A stretch of DNA of 64,000 nt from Kaistella carnis. GTDB taxonomy: Bacteria; Bacteroidota; Bacteroidia; Flavobacteriales; Weeksellaceae. The translations under genes and the position numbers were made by a program. The stretch is from assembly GCF_003860585.1 (NCBI RefSeq), contig NZ_CP034159.1:2232001-2296000 (forward strand). The letters are read 5' to 3'. Below, in pieces: positions 17,405 to 26,054 of the stretch; the stretch's first letter is position 1, and every line of letters starts with the position of its first letter. Under the pieces are notes generated by a model. The model was not told the origin of the DNA. It ran no database searches and worked only from the letters and a program-made list of their open reading frames with translations.

Positions 17405-17923
17405 TTAAACGCTTTTCGTATGGTCTTCCATCCATTTTCCCTGAACTTTCATAACCTGTTCAATGACATCCCGTACCGCACCTTTTCCACCCTGAACCGG
17501 TGAAATATAATCTGAGATGAGTTTTACTTCAGCCACCGAATTTTCCGGACAAGCCGAAATTCCCGAGATCCGCATCATTTCAAGATCAGGAACGTCATCG
17601 CCCATGGTCAAAATTTCCTCATTCTTCAAATTATATTTTTGTTTAAACTCTTCAAATTTTTCCAGTTTATCACTAACCTTTGCGTAATATTCGATGATCC
17701 CTAAATAATTAATTCTTTTTCTGACCATAGGATCATCGCCACCCGTAATCACACAAATCGGATAGTCATATTTTCGGGCTTTTACAACGGCATATCCATC
17801 GAGAACATTCATGACTCGGGTCATACTTCCTTCGGGAAGCAAATAAACACTTCCATCTGTAAATACGCCGTCGACATCAAATACAAATGCCTTAATATCT
17901 TTTAATCGTGATTTATAACTCAT
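17405..17923 (-). CDS. kdsC: KdsC-like HAD phosphatase (3-deoxy-D-manno-octulosonate 8-phosphate phosphatase)
   Basis: The 172-residue protein is a subclass III HAD enzyme without a cap domain. The nucleophile motif is FDVDGVFTDG (Asp16, Asp18), with VITGGDD as motif II and MGDDVPDLEMM as motif IV. This matches KdsC, which releases phosphate from KDO 8-phosphate for lipopolysaccharide; NeuA-linked phosphatases of similar form are an alternative. Its start overlaps the upstream DUF2520 gene by 11 bp, implying coupled translation. Confidence 0.87.
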   Translation of the reverse strand: MSYKSRLKDIKAFVFDVDGVFTDGSVYLLPEGSMTRVMNVLDGYAVVKARKYDYPICVITGGDDPMVRKRINYLGIIEYYAKVSDKLEKFEEFKQKYNLKNEEILTMGDDVPDLEMMRISGISACPENSVAEVKLISDYISPVQGGKGAVRDVIEQVMKVQGKWMEDHTKSV

Positions 17924-18665
17924 ACATTTCCTTTATCGATTCGTTCATTACTTTATAAATTTTCAGTTGCTCTTCATCCTTAATCAGATCCTCATGAGCT
18001 TTTAAAACCCGCTCATCATTTCGTACCGCCGGACCGGTTTGGGCAAATTTAGGTTCTAGAATTTTAATTTTATCGGTGGTTTCTTTAATTAAAGGTAAAA
18101 AATAATCAAACGGTATTTCTTGGGAATCTGAAATTTCCTTTGCTCTTGCAAAAAGATGATTCACGAAATTACAGGCGAAAACTGCTGTTAAATGAATATA
18201 TTTCCTTTTTTCATACGTCGAAACCATTACTTTTTCTGAAATACTTTCCGCTAGATCTTGTAGTAATTCTACATCTTTCTTATTTTCTGCTTCGATAAAA
18301 AAGGGAATTTCGGCATAATTTAAATCCACAGATTTTGAAAAAGTCTGCAACGGATAAAAACTGGCTTTACGATAATTACCCGTAAGAATCTCTTTCGGTA
18401 AAGAACCCGAAGTATGAGCAACTAAACAGTTGTCTTTTTTAATCAATTTCGAAACATCTGAAATCGAACCGTCACTTACACAGATAAGATATAGATCTGC
18501 ATCTTCTAATTGTGTATGAGAGTAGGGAAGGTGCACTTCTTCCGAAATAAGTTGTAAATTGCTTTTGTTCCGGCCAAAAATCTGGGAAACCGGGATTTTA
18601 TTTTCCGTAAATGCTCTGGCTAAATGATAGGCTACATTTCCGGAACCTATAATAACGATCTTCAT
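17913..18665 (-). CDS. Rossmann-like and DUF2520 domain protein
   Basis: The chosen start is MKIVIIGSGNVAYHLA, which places the dinucleotide-binding GSGNVA at the usual distance; an upstream in-frame ATG at 18683 would add six residues (MFIFHF). The N-terminal Rossmann-like domain (about 1-115) is followed by a helical DUF2520 domain with KYIHLTAVFACNFVNHLFA. The architecture resembles NADP-dependent oxidoreductases of the ProC or ketopantoate reductase type, but no substrate is known to me. The gene heads the leftward kdsC-maf cluster and overlaps kdsC by 11 bp. Confidence 0.85.
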   Translation of the reverse strand: MKIVIIGSGNVAYHLARAFTENKIPVSQIFGRNKSNLQLISEEVHLPYSHTQLEDADLYLICVSDGSISDVSKLIKKDNCLVAHTSGSLPKEILTGNYRKASFYPLQTFSKSVDLNYAEIPFFIEAENKKDVELLQDLAESISEKVMVSTYEKRKYIHLTAVFACNFVNHLFARAKEISDSQEIPFDYFLPLIKETTDKIKILEPKFAQTGPAVRNDERVLKAHEDLIKDEEQLKIYKVMNESIKEMYEL

Positions 18666-18768
18666 AAAATGAAATATAAACAAAGATACTTCTTTTGGTT
18701 TGGACTAAAAATTGAAGTCTTATTTAACTTTTAAATCTATTTACTATCCAAACACCGAAAGCATCTCA

Positions 18769-19320
18769 ATGAAGATTAAGGAAAGCGAAATTATCGAGTT
18801 GATGTCAAGCGATAAAACCCGTGAAAAAGGGGTTAGCATGATGATGGATGCTTATCAGAGTCGGTTGTATTGGCACATTCGAAGGTTTGTAGTCGATCAT
18901 GATCTGTCTCAGGATATTCTGCAGGATACTTTTATTAAGGCGTATCAGAATTTTCATCAGTTCAAGCAAGAGAGTCAGTTATATACTTGGTTATACAGGA
19001 TCGCGACAAATGAATCTCTGCAGCAATTGAATAAATTAAAGAAAATGCAGAAGTCTGATGAAGAAGCAACAGGTCATCTTCAAAATTTAGTTGCAGAAAA
19101 TGTAGCGCCTGATGCAGATGAAATTCAGGTATTATTACAAAAGGCAATTCAAAGTTTGCCCGAAAAACAGAAGCTGGTTTTCAATATGCGTTATTATGAA
19201 GATTTACCATACGAGGATATTTCGAAAATTTTAGACATGTCGGTAGGTACTTTAAAAACCAATTACCATTATGCCAAGCAAAAAGTCGAAGACTATATTA
19301 AACAGAACTACACAGAATAA
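18769..19320 (+). CDS. ECF-type RNA polymerase sigma factor
   Basis: I place the start at ATG 18769 (MKIKESEIIELMSS); an in-frame start at 18712 would add 19 residues unlike the family. Region 2 is around DHDLSQDILQDTFIKAYQNFHQF with LYTWLYRIATNES. Region 4 is LPEKQKLVFNMRYYEDLPYEDISKILDMSVGTLKTNYHYAKQKVE in shape (helix-turn-helix). The length (about 183 residues) fits extracytoplasmic-function sigma factors. Two further small genes follow at 14 bp and 1-10 bp, the second encoding a membrane-anchored protein, which is the standard sigma/anti-sigma layout. Confidence 0.92.
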   Translation: MKIKESEIIELMSSDKTREKGVSMMMDAYQSRLYWHIRRFVVDHDLSQDILQDTFIKAYQNFHQFKQESQLYTWLYRIATNESLQQLNKLKKMQKSDEEATGHLQNLVAENVAPDADEIQVLLQKAIQSLPEKQKLVFNMRYYEDLPYEDISKILDMSVGTLKTNYHYAKQKVEDYIKQNYTE

Positions 19321-19334
19321 TAGGATTACGAGAG

Positions 19335-19880
19335 ATGAAAGAATTTGATATTGAAAAACTAAAACGCGAAAATGTTTTTACAGAACCCGAAGGTTTTTTT
19401 GAAGACATGCAGAGGAAAGTGATCGCTCAAACTGTCCCACCTAAAAAAGGGAAGATCATTAAGTTAAATTGGGCATATACTGCAGCGGCTGCCATTGCAT
19501 TGATTTTTGGATTTACCATTTTTATTAATTCAGATCCGGCTGCCGAAGCAACACCTGCTGTTGTAACTACGACTTCAGCACCTGCTCAGTCTGCAACTTA
19601 TGGATTATCAGACAACAGTGCCATTGATAGTAATGCAAATACAAAAGATATTGTACAAAATGATTTAACTTTTGAAGAGCAAAACTATCCAAAGAAAACA
19701 ACAAAAGAAGCGGTCATTGCGAAACCACAAACGGCAAATTTTGCAAGTAAAAAGGAAAACATAAAACCACAAACGTCAGAATTACAAGTAGATCAAATCT
19801 TAGCAAGTTTTACATCAGCAGAATTAGCAGATGTTGGAAAAAACTCAGAACAGGATATTTATCTGGATTTGTATAATTAA
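19335..19880 (+). CDS. Putative membrane-anchored anti-sigma-like protein
   Basis: The 181-residue protein has an N-terminal cytoplasmic segment (1-45), one membrane helix (about 46-64, LNWAYTAAAAIALIFGF) and a polar periplasmic domain. No zinc anti-sigma motif (HxxxCxxC) is visible. Its position 14 bp after the ECF sigma gene and its single-span topology suggest it regulates that sigma factor. This is inference from context; the sequence itself is not a family I recognise. Confidence 0.65.
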   Translation: MKEFDIEKLKRENVFTEPEGFFEDMQRKVIAQTVPPKKGKIIKLNWAYTAAAAIALIFGFTIFINSDPAAEATPAVVTTTSAPAQSATYGLSDNSAIDSNANTKDIVQNDLTFEEQNYPKKTTKEAVIAKPQTANFASKKENIKPQTSELQVDQILASFTSAELADVGKNSEQDIYLDLYN

Positions 19881-19890
19881 GATGAGCACT

Positions 19891-20403
19891 ATGAAAAAGA
19901 TTGGTATAGCGATAATTGTAGTCGTATCAGCACAATTTAGCTTTGCACAGCAGCAAAGTCTGGATTTGAAAAATATGAAACCTGAAGCACGAAAAGAAGT
20001 TCTTCAGAAAATGGAACCGAATGAGCGCATGGAATTGCTGAGGCAATACCGGGAAAATATGATTGTTACAGAATTAAATGTTCCTCAAAATACGCAACCG
20101 CAGTTTAAATCGTTATACAATGAGTATCAGGAAAAACAAAGTCAAATAAAAAGCAAGTTCAATCCGAAAGATAATTACGAAAGTATGACTGATGCAGAAG
20201 CGACCAAGGAACTGGATCAAAGTTTTGAAGTCGGTCAGCAACTTCTGGATACCAGAAAAGACTACTCTAAAAAATTTATGAAAGTAATTTCTCCCCAGCA
20301 GGTTTTAAAAATGTACCAGACGGAAGGGAAAATGCGTAAAAAAATATTAGACAGAAAACAAGACGGGCCTGCAAATGCCGGTTCGCAGCGTAGACGACCA
20401 TAA
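19891..20403 (+). CDS. Secreted Spy/CpxP-like protein of the sigma operon
   Basis: The likely start is ATG 19891, giving the signal peptide MKKIGIAIIVVVSAQFSFAQ; ATG 19882 is an alternative. The mature part is charged and helical, with LDLKNMKPEARKEVLQKM and QQVLKMYQTEGKMRKKIL, resembling the LTxxQ-type helices of Spy/CpxP-like periplasmic sensors. Flavobacterial genomes often carry such a gene third in an ECF sigma operon. A periplasmic sensing or chaperone role is inferred. It is followed by a strong terminator. Confidence 0.65.
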   Translation: MKKIGIAIIVVVSAQFSFAQQQSLDLKNMKPEARKEVLQKMEPNERMELLRQYRENMIVTELNVPQNTQPQFKSLYNEYQEKQSQIKSKFNPKDNYESMTDAEATKELDQSFEVGQQLLDTRKDYSKKFMKVISPQQVLKMYQTEGKMRKKILDRKQDGPANAGSQRRRP

Positions 20404-20428
20404 TAGTTTATTTTTTTTAATGTTTGAG

Positions 20429-20467
20429 CGACCTCTGCAAAAAGTTTGTAGAGGTCGTTCTTTTTTT
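20429..20467 (+). terminator. Terminator of the ECF sigma operon
   Basis: A 13-bp stem (20429-20441 with 20445-20457, one G-U pair) with a 3-nt loop is followed by TTCTTTTTTT. Confidence 0.9.
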
Positions 20468-20472
20468 ATTTT

Positions 20473-20596
20473 CTGGGCGATCCCCTCTCCAATACTCAAA
20501 CCCCTCGCTCGGGTCGGGCTCTTCACTTCAATTCCTCGTGCCGACGCCTTTCCCAAGCATACTCCGGGATTTCCGTTGCGATCCCTATCGCAAAGA
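20473..20596. repeat. GC-richer intergenic repeat element (copy C)
   Basis: This stretch is clearly richer in G and C than its surroundings. It has the same general plan as the elements at 22.6, 36.5 and 61.8 kb: a GGGC start, a TCGGGC block and a GGATTTCCGTTGCGATCC block near the end. It lies between a terminator and the lepA promoter. I see no credible protein in it. The rest of the 421-bp gap (20597-20824) is AT-rich leader of lepA. Confidence 0.55.
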
Positions 20597-20797
20597 AGTG
20601 CTTTAAAATCACACCAATTTAAAAATTGAGAAGGATAAAACAAGAGGTCAGCGAAATGCAATCCTGAGTTTTTCGTACTTTAATCACCTGAAATAGGTGG
20701 TTTCAAAGGAAATACTATCTTTAAATATCAAATATTTTTGCAGTTAAATTTCTTCCAAGACATTTTATTGGCATTCATAATATCCACCAAAAAAGAT

Positions 20798-20805
20798 TAA
20801 ATTTG
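20798..20805 (+). promoter_or_regulatory. Candidate lepA promoter, -7 box
   Basis: TAAATTTG matches TAnnTTTG and is 19 bp upstream of the lepA ATG, implying a very short leader. The -33 element is not clear. Confidence 0.55.
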
Positions 20806-20824
20806 CAGATTACGATAATTATAG

Positions 20825-22621
20825 ATGAAGAATATACGGAATTTTTGCATTATTGCACATATTGACCACGGTAAATCCACTTTGGCAGACCGACTTTTGG
20901 AATATACCCATACGGTAACTTCCCGAGAACTCCAGTCTCAGACCTTGGATGACATGGATATTGAAAAAGAACGTGGGATTACGATTAAGTCTCACGCCAT
21001 CCAAATGGATTATGAATTAGATGGAGAGAAATATGTTCTCAACCTAATTGATACTCCTGGACACGTTGATTTTTCTTACGAAGTATCACGTTCCATCGCT
21101 GCCTGTGAAGGAGCGCTTCTTATCGTTGATGCCGCGCAAAGTATTCAGGCTCAAACCATAAGCAACTTATATTTAGCGTTGGAAAATGATTTAACCATCA
21201 TTCCAATTTTGAATAAAATCGATTTACCTTCTGCAAATCCGGAAGAAGTAACCGATGAAATCATGGGCTTAATTGGTTGTGAATATGAAGATGTTTTACG
21301 CGTTTCCGGAAAGACAGGAGAGGGCGTTCTAGAACTGTTAGAACAAATCGTAAAGAGAATTCCGGCACCGGTTGGGAATGAAGACGGACCATTGCAGGCC
21401 TTGATTTTCGATTCTGTTTATAATCCTTTCCGCGGAATTGAAGCCTATTTCAAAGTCGTTAACGGAAGCATTAAAAAAGGTCAGCGAATCAAATTCATGG
21501 CGACCGACAAAATGTATGAAGCCGATGAAGTTGGTACTTTAAAATTAAAACAAACCCCAAAGAAAGAAATTAAAACGGGCGATGTAGGTTATATTATTTC
21601 CGGTATTAAAGATGCCCGTGAAGTAAAAGTGGGCGATACCATCACTACTTTTGAAAACGGCGCAACAGAGCCAATCGACGGTTTCGAAGAAGTAAAACCG
21701 ATGGTTTTCGCCGGGATTTATCCAATCGAATCAGAGGACTTTGAAGAACTGCGTTTCTCTTTAGAAAAACTGCGTTTGAATGATGCTTCTTTGGTTTTCG
21801 AACCGGAAAGTTCAGCAGCCTTAGGTTTCGGTTTCCGTTGTGGATTCCTCGGAATGCTGCACATGGAAATCGTTCAGGAAAGATTAGACCGCGAATTCAA
21901 CATGGATGTTATTACAACCGTTCCCAACGTTTCCTACCACGGTTACACCAAAAAAGATCCGGACACGGTAATCTTGATCAACAACCCGTCAGAAATGACC
22001 GATCCTATGTTAATGGATCGCGTTGAGGAGCCGTTTATCAAAGCTTCAATCATTACCAAATCCGATTATGTTGGCCCGGTAATGACTTTGTGTATCGAGA
22101 AAAGAGGCGAGATCGTGAATCAAAGTTATCTAACTTCAGATCGGGTAGAACTTGTTTTCAATATGCCTTTAGCAGAAGTTGTTTTCGATTTTTATGACCG
22201 TTTGAAATCGGTTTCCAAAGGATATGCTTCCTTCGATTATCATCCGATTGGCTTCCGTGCTTCCAAATTAGTGAAGATGGATATCCTGATCAATGGCGAT
22301 ATGGTCGATGCGCTTTCGTCCCTAATTCACGACAGCAACGCTTATTATATCGGAAAAAGAATGTGTGAGAAACTGCGCGAACTGATTCCGAGACAACAGT
22401 TTGATATCGCAATTCAGGCCGCTTTAGGAGCCAAAGTTATTGCGAGAGAAACCATCAAAGCTTTAAGAAAAGACGTTACCGCAAAATGTTACGGTGGAGA
22501 TATTTCCCGTAAACGTAAATTGTTGGAGAAACAAAAAGAAGGTAAAAAGAAAATGAAACAAATCGGTAGAGTAGAGGTTCCACAATCCGCATTTATGGCG
22601 GTGTTGAAGCTGAACGATTAA
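20825..22621 (+). CDS. lepA: Elongation factor 4 (LepA)
   Basis: The 598-residue protein is full length. The GTPase domain has the P-loop [10 protein letters not shown] (11-20), [17 protein letters not shown] and NKIDLP. Domains II-III and the EF-G-like domain V precede the C-terminal LepA-specific domain with [25 protein letters not shown]. LepA binds ribosomes and affects translation initiation or back-translocation. It appears monocistronic: a TAnnTTTG box lies 19 bp upstream, and a repeat plus terminator follow. Confidence 0.97.
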   Translation: MKNIRNFCIIAHIDHGKSTLADRLLEYTHTVTSRELQSQTLDDMDIEKERGITIKSHAIQMDYELDGEKYVLNLIDTPGHVDFSYEVSRSIAACEGALLIVDAAQSIQAQTISNLYLALENDLTIIPILNKIDLPSANPEEVTDEIMGLIGCEYEDVLRVSGKTGEGVLELLEQIVKRIPAPVGNEDGPLQALIFDSVYNPFRGIEAYFKVVNGSIKKGQRIKFMATDKMYEADEVGTLKLKQTPKKEIKTGDVGYIISGIKDAREVKVGDTITTFENGATEPIDGFEEVKPMVFAGIYPIESEDFEELRFSLEKLRLNDASLVFEPESSAALGFGFRCGFLGMLHMEIVQERLDREFNMDVITTVPNVSYHGYTKKDPDTVILINNPSEMTDPMLMDRVEEPFIKASIITKSDYVGPVMTLCIEKRGEIVNQSYLTSDRVELVFNMPLAEVVFDFYDRLKSVSKGYASFDYHPIGFRASKLVKMDILINGDMVDALSSLIHDSNAYYIGKRMCEKLRELIPRQQFDIAIQAALGAKVIARETIKALRKDVTAKCYGGDISRKRKLLEKQKEGKKKMKQIGRVEVPQSAFMAVLKLND

Positions 22622-22629
22622 TCTATTTA

Positions 22630-22738
22630 TTTGGGCAGCTTTTTCCGTCTTCCGTTCCCGCTTTTTTATTTTGTGGCTTCGACAAGCTCAGCCACCAAAT
22701 AAAAAGAGCTCCACTCAAGCCGGGCTGCAGATTTTCGC
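22630..22738. repeat. Interspersed hairpin repeat (copy A)
   Basis: The element starts TTTGGGCAG and ends GGGCTGCAGATTTTCGC. Both blocks are shared exactly with copy B at 36.5 kb, as are the internal CCCGCTTTTTT and AAAAAGAGCTCC blocks. Between the internal blocks the sequence differs completely but still folds: here TTTTATTTTGTGGCT faces AGCCACCAAATAAAA around a short loop. Confidence 0.75.
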
Positions 22739-22763
22739 TTCTTCAAAGACTATATAATATTAT

Positions 22764-22795
22764 AAATTCCTGAATTCGTTCAGGAATTTTTTGTT
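22764..22795 (+). terminator. Terminator downstream of lepA
   Basis: AAATTCCTGAA (22764-22774) pairs perfectly with TTCAGGAATTT (22779-22789) around TTCG, followed by a T-run. It lies after copy A of the repeat, about 140 bp past lepA and upstream of the M14 peptidase gene. Confidence 0.85.
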
Positions 22796-22822
22796 TAAAT
22801 TCGTGACACTTAAATTATCCCA

Positions 22823-24520
22823 ATGAAATCTATTTCTTTAATTTTTCTTTTAGCAGCGAACCTTATTTTCTCCCAAACCAAATACCAAACACCTTACGAA
22901 AAAGGCAACGGAAATCAAACCACCACTTATGAAGAGATGGTTAAATTTTATGACGATTTGGCTAAAGACTTTCCGACGATATCTATTATGTCGTTTGGAA
23001 CTGATGATAATGGAGAACCAATTAAAGTTGTTGTTTACAATGCTTCAGTAGATAAAAATAATCCGACCATCTTGATTAACAATGGAATCCATCCAGGTGA
23101 ACCCGATGGAATTGATGCTACCATGATGATGATGCGCGATCTGGTAACCGGAAAAATTACCGCGAAAAATTTAAGGGTCGTGGCGGTTGAAGCGTATAAT
23201 ATCTCCGGAATGTTAAGAAGAGGATCGCATAGCCGAGCCAACCAAAATGGTCCGGAAGAATACGGTTTTCGGGGAAATGCCAGAAACTATGATCTGAATA
23301 GAGATTTCATTAAAAACGATACCGAAAACGCAAAGGCGTTTCAACAGACTTTCCAACATTTTAAACCGATCTACTTCATTGATAATCACGTTTCAAATGG
23401 AGCAGATTATCAATATTTATTCACCTATATTTCTACCAATAAGGAAAGATTGGGCAGCAAACTTGGAAATTACTTTAACCAGAAAATGCAACCTGAAATT
23501 CTACAAACTTTAGATAAGCAAGGAATTCTCACCACTCCTTATGTCAATATCCACGGCGATTCTCCGGATGAAGGTTTTCCGGCATTTATGGATTCTCCGC
23601 GTTATGCAACGGGTTATACGACGCTTTTTAATACGATGGGAACTGTTGCCGAAACCCACATGTTGAAACCTTATAAAGACCGCGTTCGTGCGACTTATGA
23701 ATATATGCTGAGTGCTATTAATTATACCGCAAAAAACGCCGCGGAAATTCGAAAATTAATGGCTGAAACTTTGGCAGATTATCAACCCAAAAAGAGTTAT
23801 CCAATTCAGTGGAAAGTAGACAGCACGAAATTTCAAATGATTGATTTCAAAGGTTTTGAAGCTGGAAAAAAACCGAGCGAAGTTTCCGGGAAACCAAGAT
23901 TGTTCTACGACAGAAATACACCTTTTAACCGAAAAGTTAAGTTTTACAACCAATATAGTGCTACGAAAGAAATTGCTATTCCAACCTATTATGTGATTCC
24001 ACAATCAGAACAAAAAGTTTTAGAGTATTTGAAAAGGAATAATATCATTATGAAAAAGATTCAGCAAGATTCTACCATAGTTGTACAACAATACAAAATA
24101 GCAGACTACAAAACCTCAAAAAATGCTTATGAAGGACATTATCTTCATTATGATACACAGGTAAAAGCAGAGACCCGAAGCTACAAATTTAGGAAAGGCG
24201 ATGTTTTAGTTCCTACCAAGCAGTACGGCGTAAAATATATTCTGGAAACGCTGGAACCTGAAGCTACTGATTCTTTCTTCAATTGGAATTTCTTTGATGC
24301 CATTTTGGGACAGAAAGAATATTATTCTGACTACGTTTTTGAAGATACTGCCGCAGAATTACTAAAAACAAATAAAGATTTACGCACCGCTTTTGAACTT
24401 GAAAAGAAATCTAATGCTGACTTTGCCAAAGATTCAAGAGCCCAGCTCGATTGGCTTTATAAACATTCTGACTACTATGAAGGAAGCGTGGGATTATATC
24501 CGATCTATCGAATTCTGTAG
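22823..24520 (+). CDS. Secreted M14-family zinc carboxypeptidase
   Basis: The 565-residue protein has a signal peptide (1-17, ending IFSQ). The zinc site is HPGE (His90, Glu93) within NNGIHPGEPDG, with the third ligand His189 in DNHVSNGADYQY, and the RNYDLNRDF block supplies the conserved Asn-Arg. These are the marks of M14 carboxypeptidases. The C-terminal 200 residues are a separate accessory region I do not recognise. It probably acts in the periplasm or at the surface on peptides or murein-like substrates; specificity is not clear. Confidence 0.88.
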   Translation: MKSISLIFLLAANLIFSQTKYQTPYEKGNGNQTTTYEEMVKFYDDLAKDFPTISIMSFGTDDNGEPIKVVVYNASVDKNNPTILINNGIHPGEPDGIDATMMMMRDLVTGKITAKNLRVVAVEAYNISGMLRRGSHSRANQNGPEEYGFRGNARNYDLNRDFIKNDTENAKAFQQTFQHFKPIYFIDNHVSNGADYQYLFTYISTNKERLGSKLGNYFNQKMQPEILQTLDKQGILTTPYVNIHGDSPDEGFPAFMDSPRYATGYTTLFNTMGTVAETHMLKPYKDRVRATYEYMLSAINYTAKNAAEIRKLMAETLADYQPKKSYPIQWKVDSTKFQMIDFKGFEAGKKPSEVSGKPRLFYDRNTPFNRKVKFYNQYSATKEIAIPTYYVIPQSEQKVLEYLKRNNIIMKKIQQDSTIVVQQYKIADYKTSKNAYEGHYLHYDTQVKAETRSYKFRKGDVLVPTKQYGVKYILETLEPEATDSFFNWNFFDAILGQKEYYSDYVFEDTAAELLKTNKDLRTAFELEKKSNADFAKDSRAQLDWLYKHSDYYEGSVGLYPIYRIL

Positions 24521-24609
24521 AACCAGAATATCTCAAACACCTTTTAATTTAAACGATAAACAATATTTAGAATATGAAAACATTAATATGAATAGCTTTA
24601 GGACTTTTT

Positions 24610-24963
24610 ATGATTTTAGCAGGAATCGGACATTTGACTTACGCACGTGAAACTTTTCAGGCTCAGGTTCCGGATTGGATTCCTCTGTCTAAAGATTTTA
24701 CCGTCTTGGCTTCAGGCGTGGTTGAAATTCTTCTTGGCTTAGCCATGGTGTTTTTAGTAAAAAAGAAAAAATATGCCGGCTTGGCTCTGGCAATATTTTT
24801 CGTTTTGGTTTTTCCCGGTAATATTTCGCAATACCTGGAACACCGTGACGGTTTTGGATTAGATACGGATACCAAAAGGCTGGTTCGCTTGCTATTTCAA
24901 CCCGTTTTAATCTTCTTAGCAATTTATTCTACCGATGCGCTCAAGAAATCCCAAACGTCTTAA
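24610..24963 (+). CDS. DoxX-like membrane protein, probably N-terminally truncated by an in-frame stop
   Basis: The open frame from ATG 24610 encodes 117 residues starting MILAGIGHLTYARE, with DoxX-like helices and a GVVEILLGLAM motif. In the same frame, ATG 24574 reads MKTLI, then TGA at 24589, then IALGLF directly joined to the open frame. The upstream residues complete the first membrane helix as in homologues, so the ancestral start was very likely 24574 and codon 6 has become a stop. Translation may restart at 24610 and give a protein lacking part of helix 1. It could be a functional re-start, a decaying gene or a sequencing error. Confidence 0.65.
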   Translation: MILAGIGHLTYARETFQAQVPDWIPLSKDFTVLASGVVEILLGLAMVFLVKKKKYAGLALAIFFVLVFPGNISQYLEHRDGFGLDTDTKRLVRLLFQPVLIFLAIYSTDALKKSQTS

Positions 24964-24970
24964 AAAAGTA

Positions 24971-25007
24971 AAAAGCTTTTAGAAATAAATCTAAAAGCTT
25001 TTTTATT
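24971..25007. terminator. Bidirectional terminator between the DoxX-like and cupin genes
   Basis: AAAAGCTTTTAGA (24971-24983) pairs perfectly with TCTAAAAGCTTTT (24990-25002), with A-rich and T-rich flanks, between convergent genes. Confidence 0.9.
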
Positions 25008-25887
25008 ATTTAGGCAAACCTTTTTCTAATGCGTGGTTCGCTCGTTCAATGGCTTTCTTTTCCTTCCAGTCCATATATTTGTTTTTGAATTTTCTTTTCA
25101 TGAAATTGTCAAAGTTCCGCTGAATCGTAAGATTGTAAAGCGAACGGGCCTTTACACTCCAGGACTGATCCCAGGCTCTTTGCGAAATGGAAAAACTGCC
25201 ATCCAAATATTTCATATAATGCCACCAACCGGTCGGCATAAACAAAGTGTCGCCGTGCTCCAGAAAACATTCAATCCCTTCCACGCCGTTTAAGGCGGGG
25301 AATTTTTCAAAATCTGGATTTGCGATGTCGTAATCTTCTAACGAGTAGGTTGCAAATGGAATTTTGTACAGCCGCTCTTTCCACTTGTTCTCAAAAAGAA
25401 GAATATGCTTTCGCCCATTAAAGTGCGTGTGGAAAATATGCGCCAGATCAATATCAAAATGCAGAAACGTTTCAGAACCTTTCCCGCCGAAAAACATATT
25501 TGGAAATTTATCCAGAAAACCGCCCATTAAATCTTTAGGTGAAATATAATCCTCTAAAAGTTTCGGTGCGGACTTGATGGGGTCGAAAAGGAAGATTCGC
25601 AGATCCGTGGGTTTTTCTGAAATCAGATCGATATAATCGGTAAATTTCATTTTCGTTGCTGAGGAATTAATGGGTGCTGCAGGATCTGCTTTCGAAGAAT
25701 CATAAAGCGGAACTTCTACATCGCCCACGGTTTCTTTCATATAATCCATCGTCCATTTTTCAAAAGCTGGCCAGCTTCTCGCCATATTTTTGATGACCAG
25801 TGGCTTTCTGGGAAGCAAGTACTTATTCCGAAAATCTTCTTTTGAAATAGTATCAACTACATCGATTGGTTGTAAATGAAGTCCCAT
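25006..25887 (-). CDS. Cupin-like (JmjC-type) domain protein
   Basis: The 293-residue protein has the cupin_8/JmjC layout. The iron motif HFD is at residues 143-145 (HxD in LHFDIDLAH), and a later His in the FMPTGWWHYMKYL block would be the third ligand. These enzymes are Fe(II)/2-oxoglutarate-dependent hydroxylases that act on proteins or small molecules. The N-terminal block RKPLVIKNMARSWPAFEKW is typical of the family. The substrate is unknown. The C-terminal basic stretch (about 255-293) may contact the target. Confidence 0.83.
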   Translation of the reverse strand: MGLHLQPIDVVDTISKEDFRNKYLLPRKPLVIKNMARSWPAFEKWTMDYMKETVGDVEVPLYDSSKADPAAPINSSATKMKFTDYIDLISEKPTDLRIFLFDPIKSAPKLLEDYISPKDLMGGFLDKFPNMFFGGKGSETFLHFDIDLAHIFHTHFNGRKHILLFENKWKERLYKIPFATYSLEDYDIANPDFEKFPALNGVEGIECFLEHGDTLFMPTGWWHYMKYLDGSFSISQRAWDQSWSVKARSLYNLTIQRNFDNFMKRKFKNKYMDWKEKKAIERANHALEKGLPK

Positions 25888-25984
25888 AGATAAAATGATA
25901 TTTAGTGAACAAAAGTAAATAAAAAAAAGATTTTGACCTTATTTTATATATCGATCTAAATTATATCGGTGTTTTAACTTTCTG

Positions 25985-26014
25985 TACAATGGAACATCCT
26001 ATCTGCACATTGTA
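25985..26014. promoter_or_regulatory. Inverted repeat upstream of the outer-membrane barrel gene
   Basis: TACAATG (25985-25991) and CATTGTA (26008-26014) form 7-bp inverted arms 16 bp apart, 41 bp before the ATG. It could be an operator for a dimeric regulator. No T-tract follows, so it is not a terminator. Evidence is limited to symmetry and position. Confidence 0.3.
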
Positions 26015-26054
26015 ACAAATACAGACACTTCCGTACTAATTAATAAAAATATCT

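Noticed and set aside
24644..24653. parS half-site CACGTGAAAC in the DoxX-like gene
   Set aside because: Only one arm matches; the other half is unlike the consensus.
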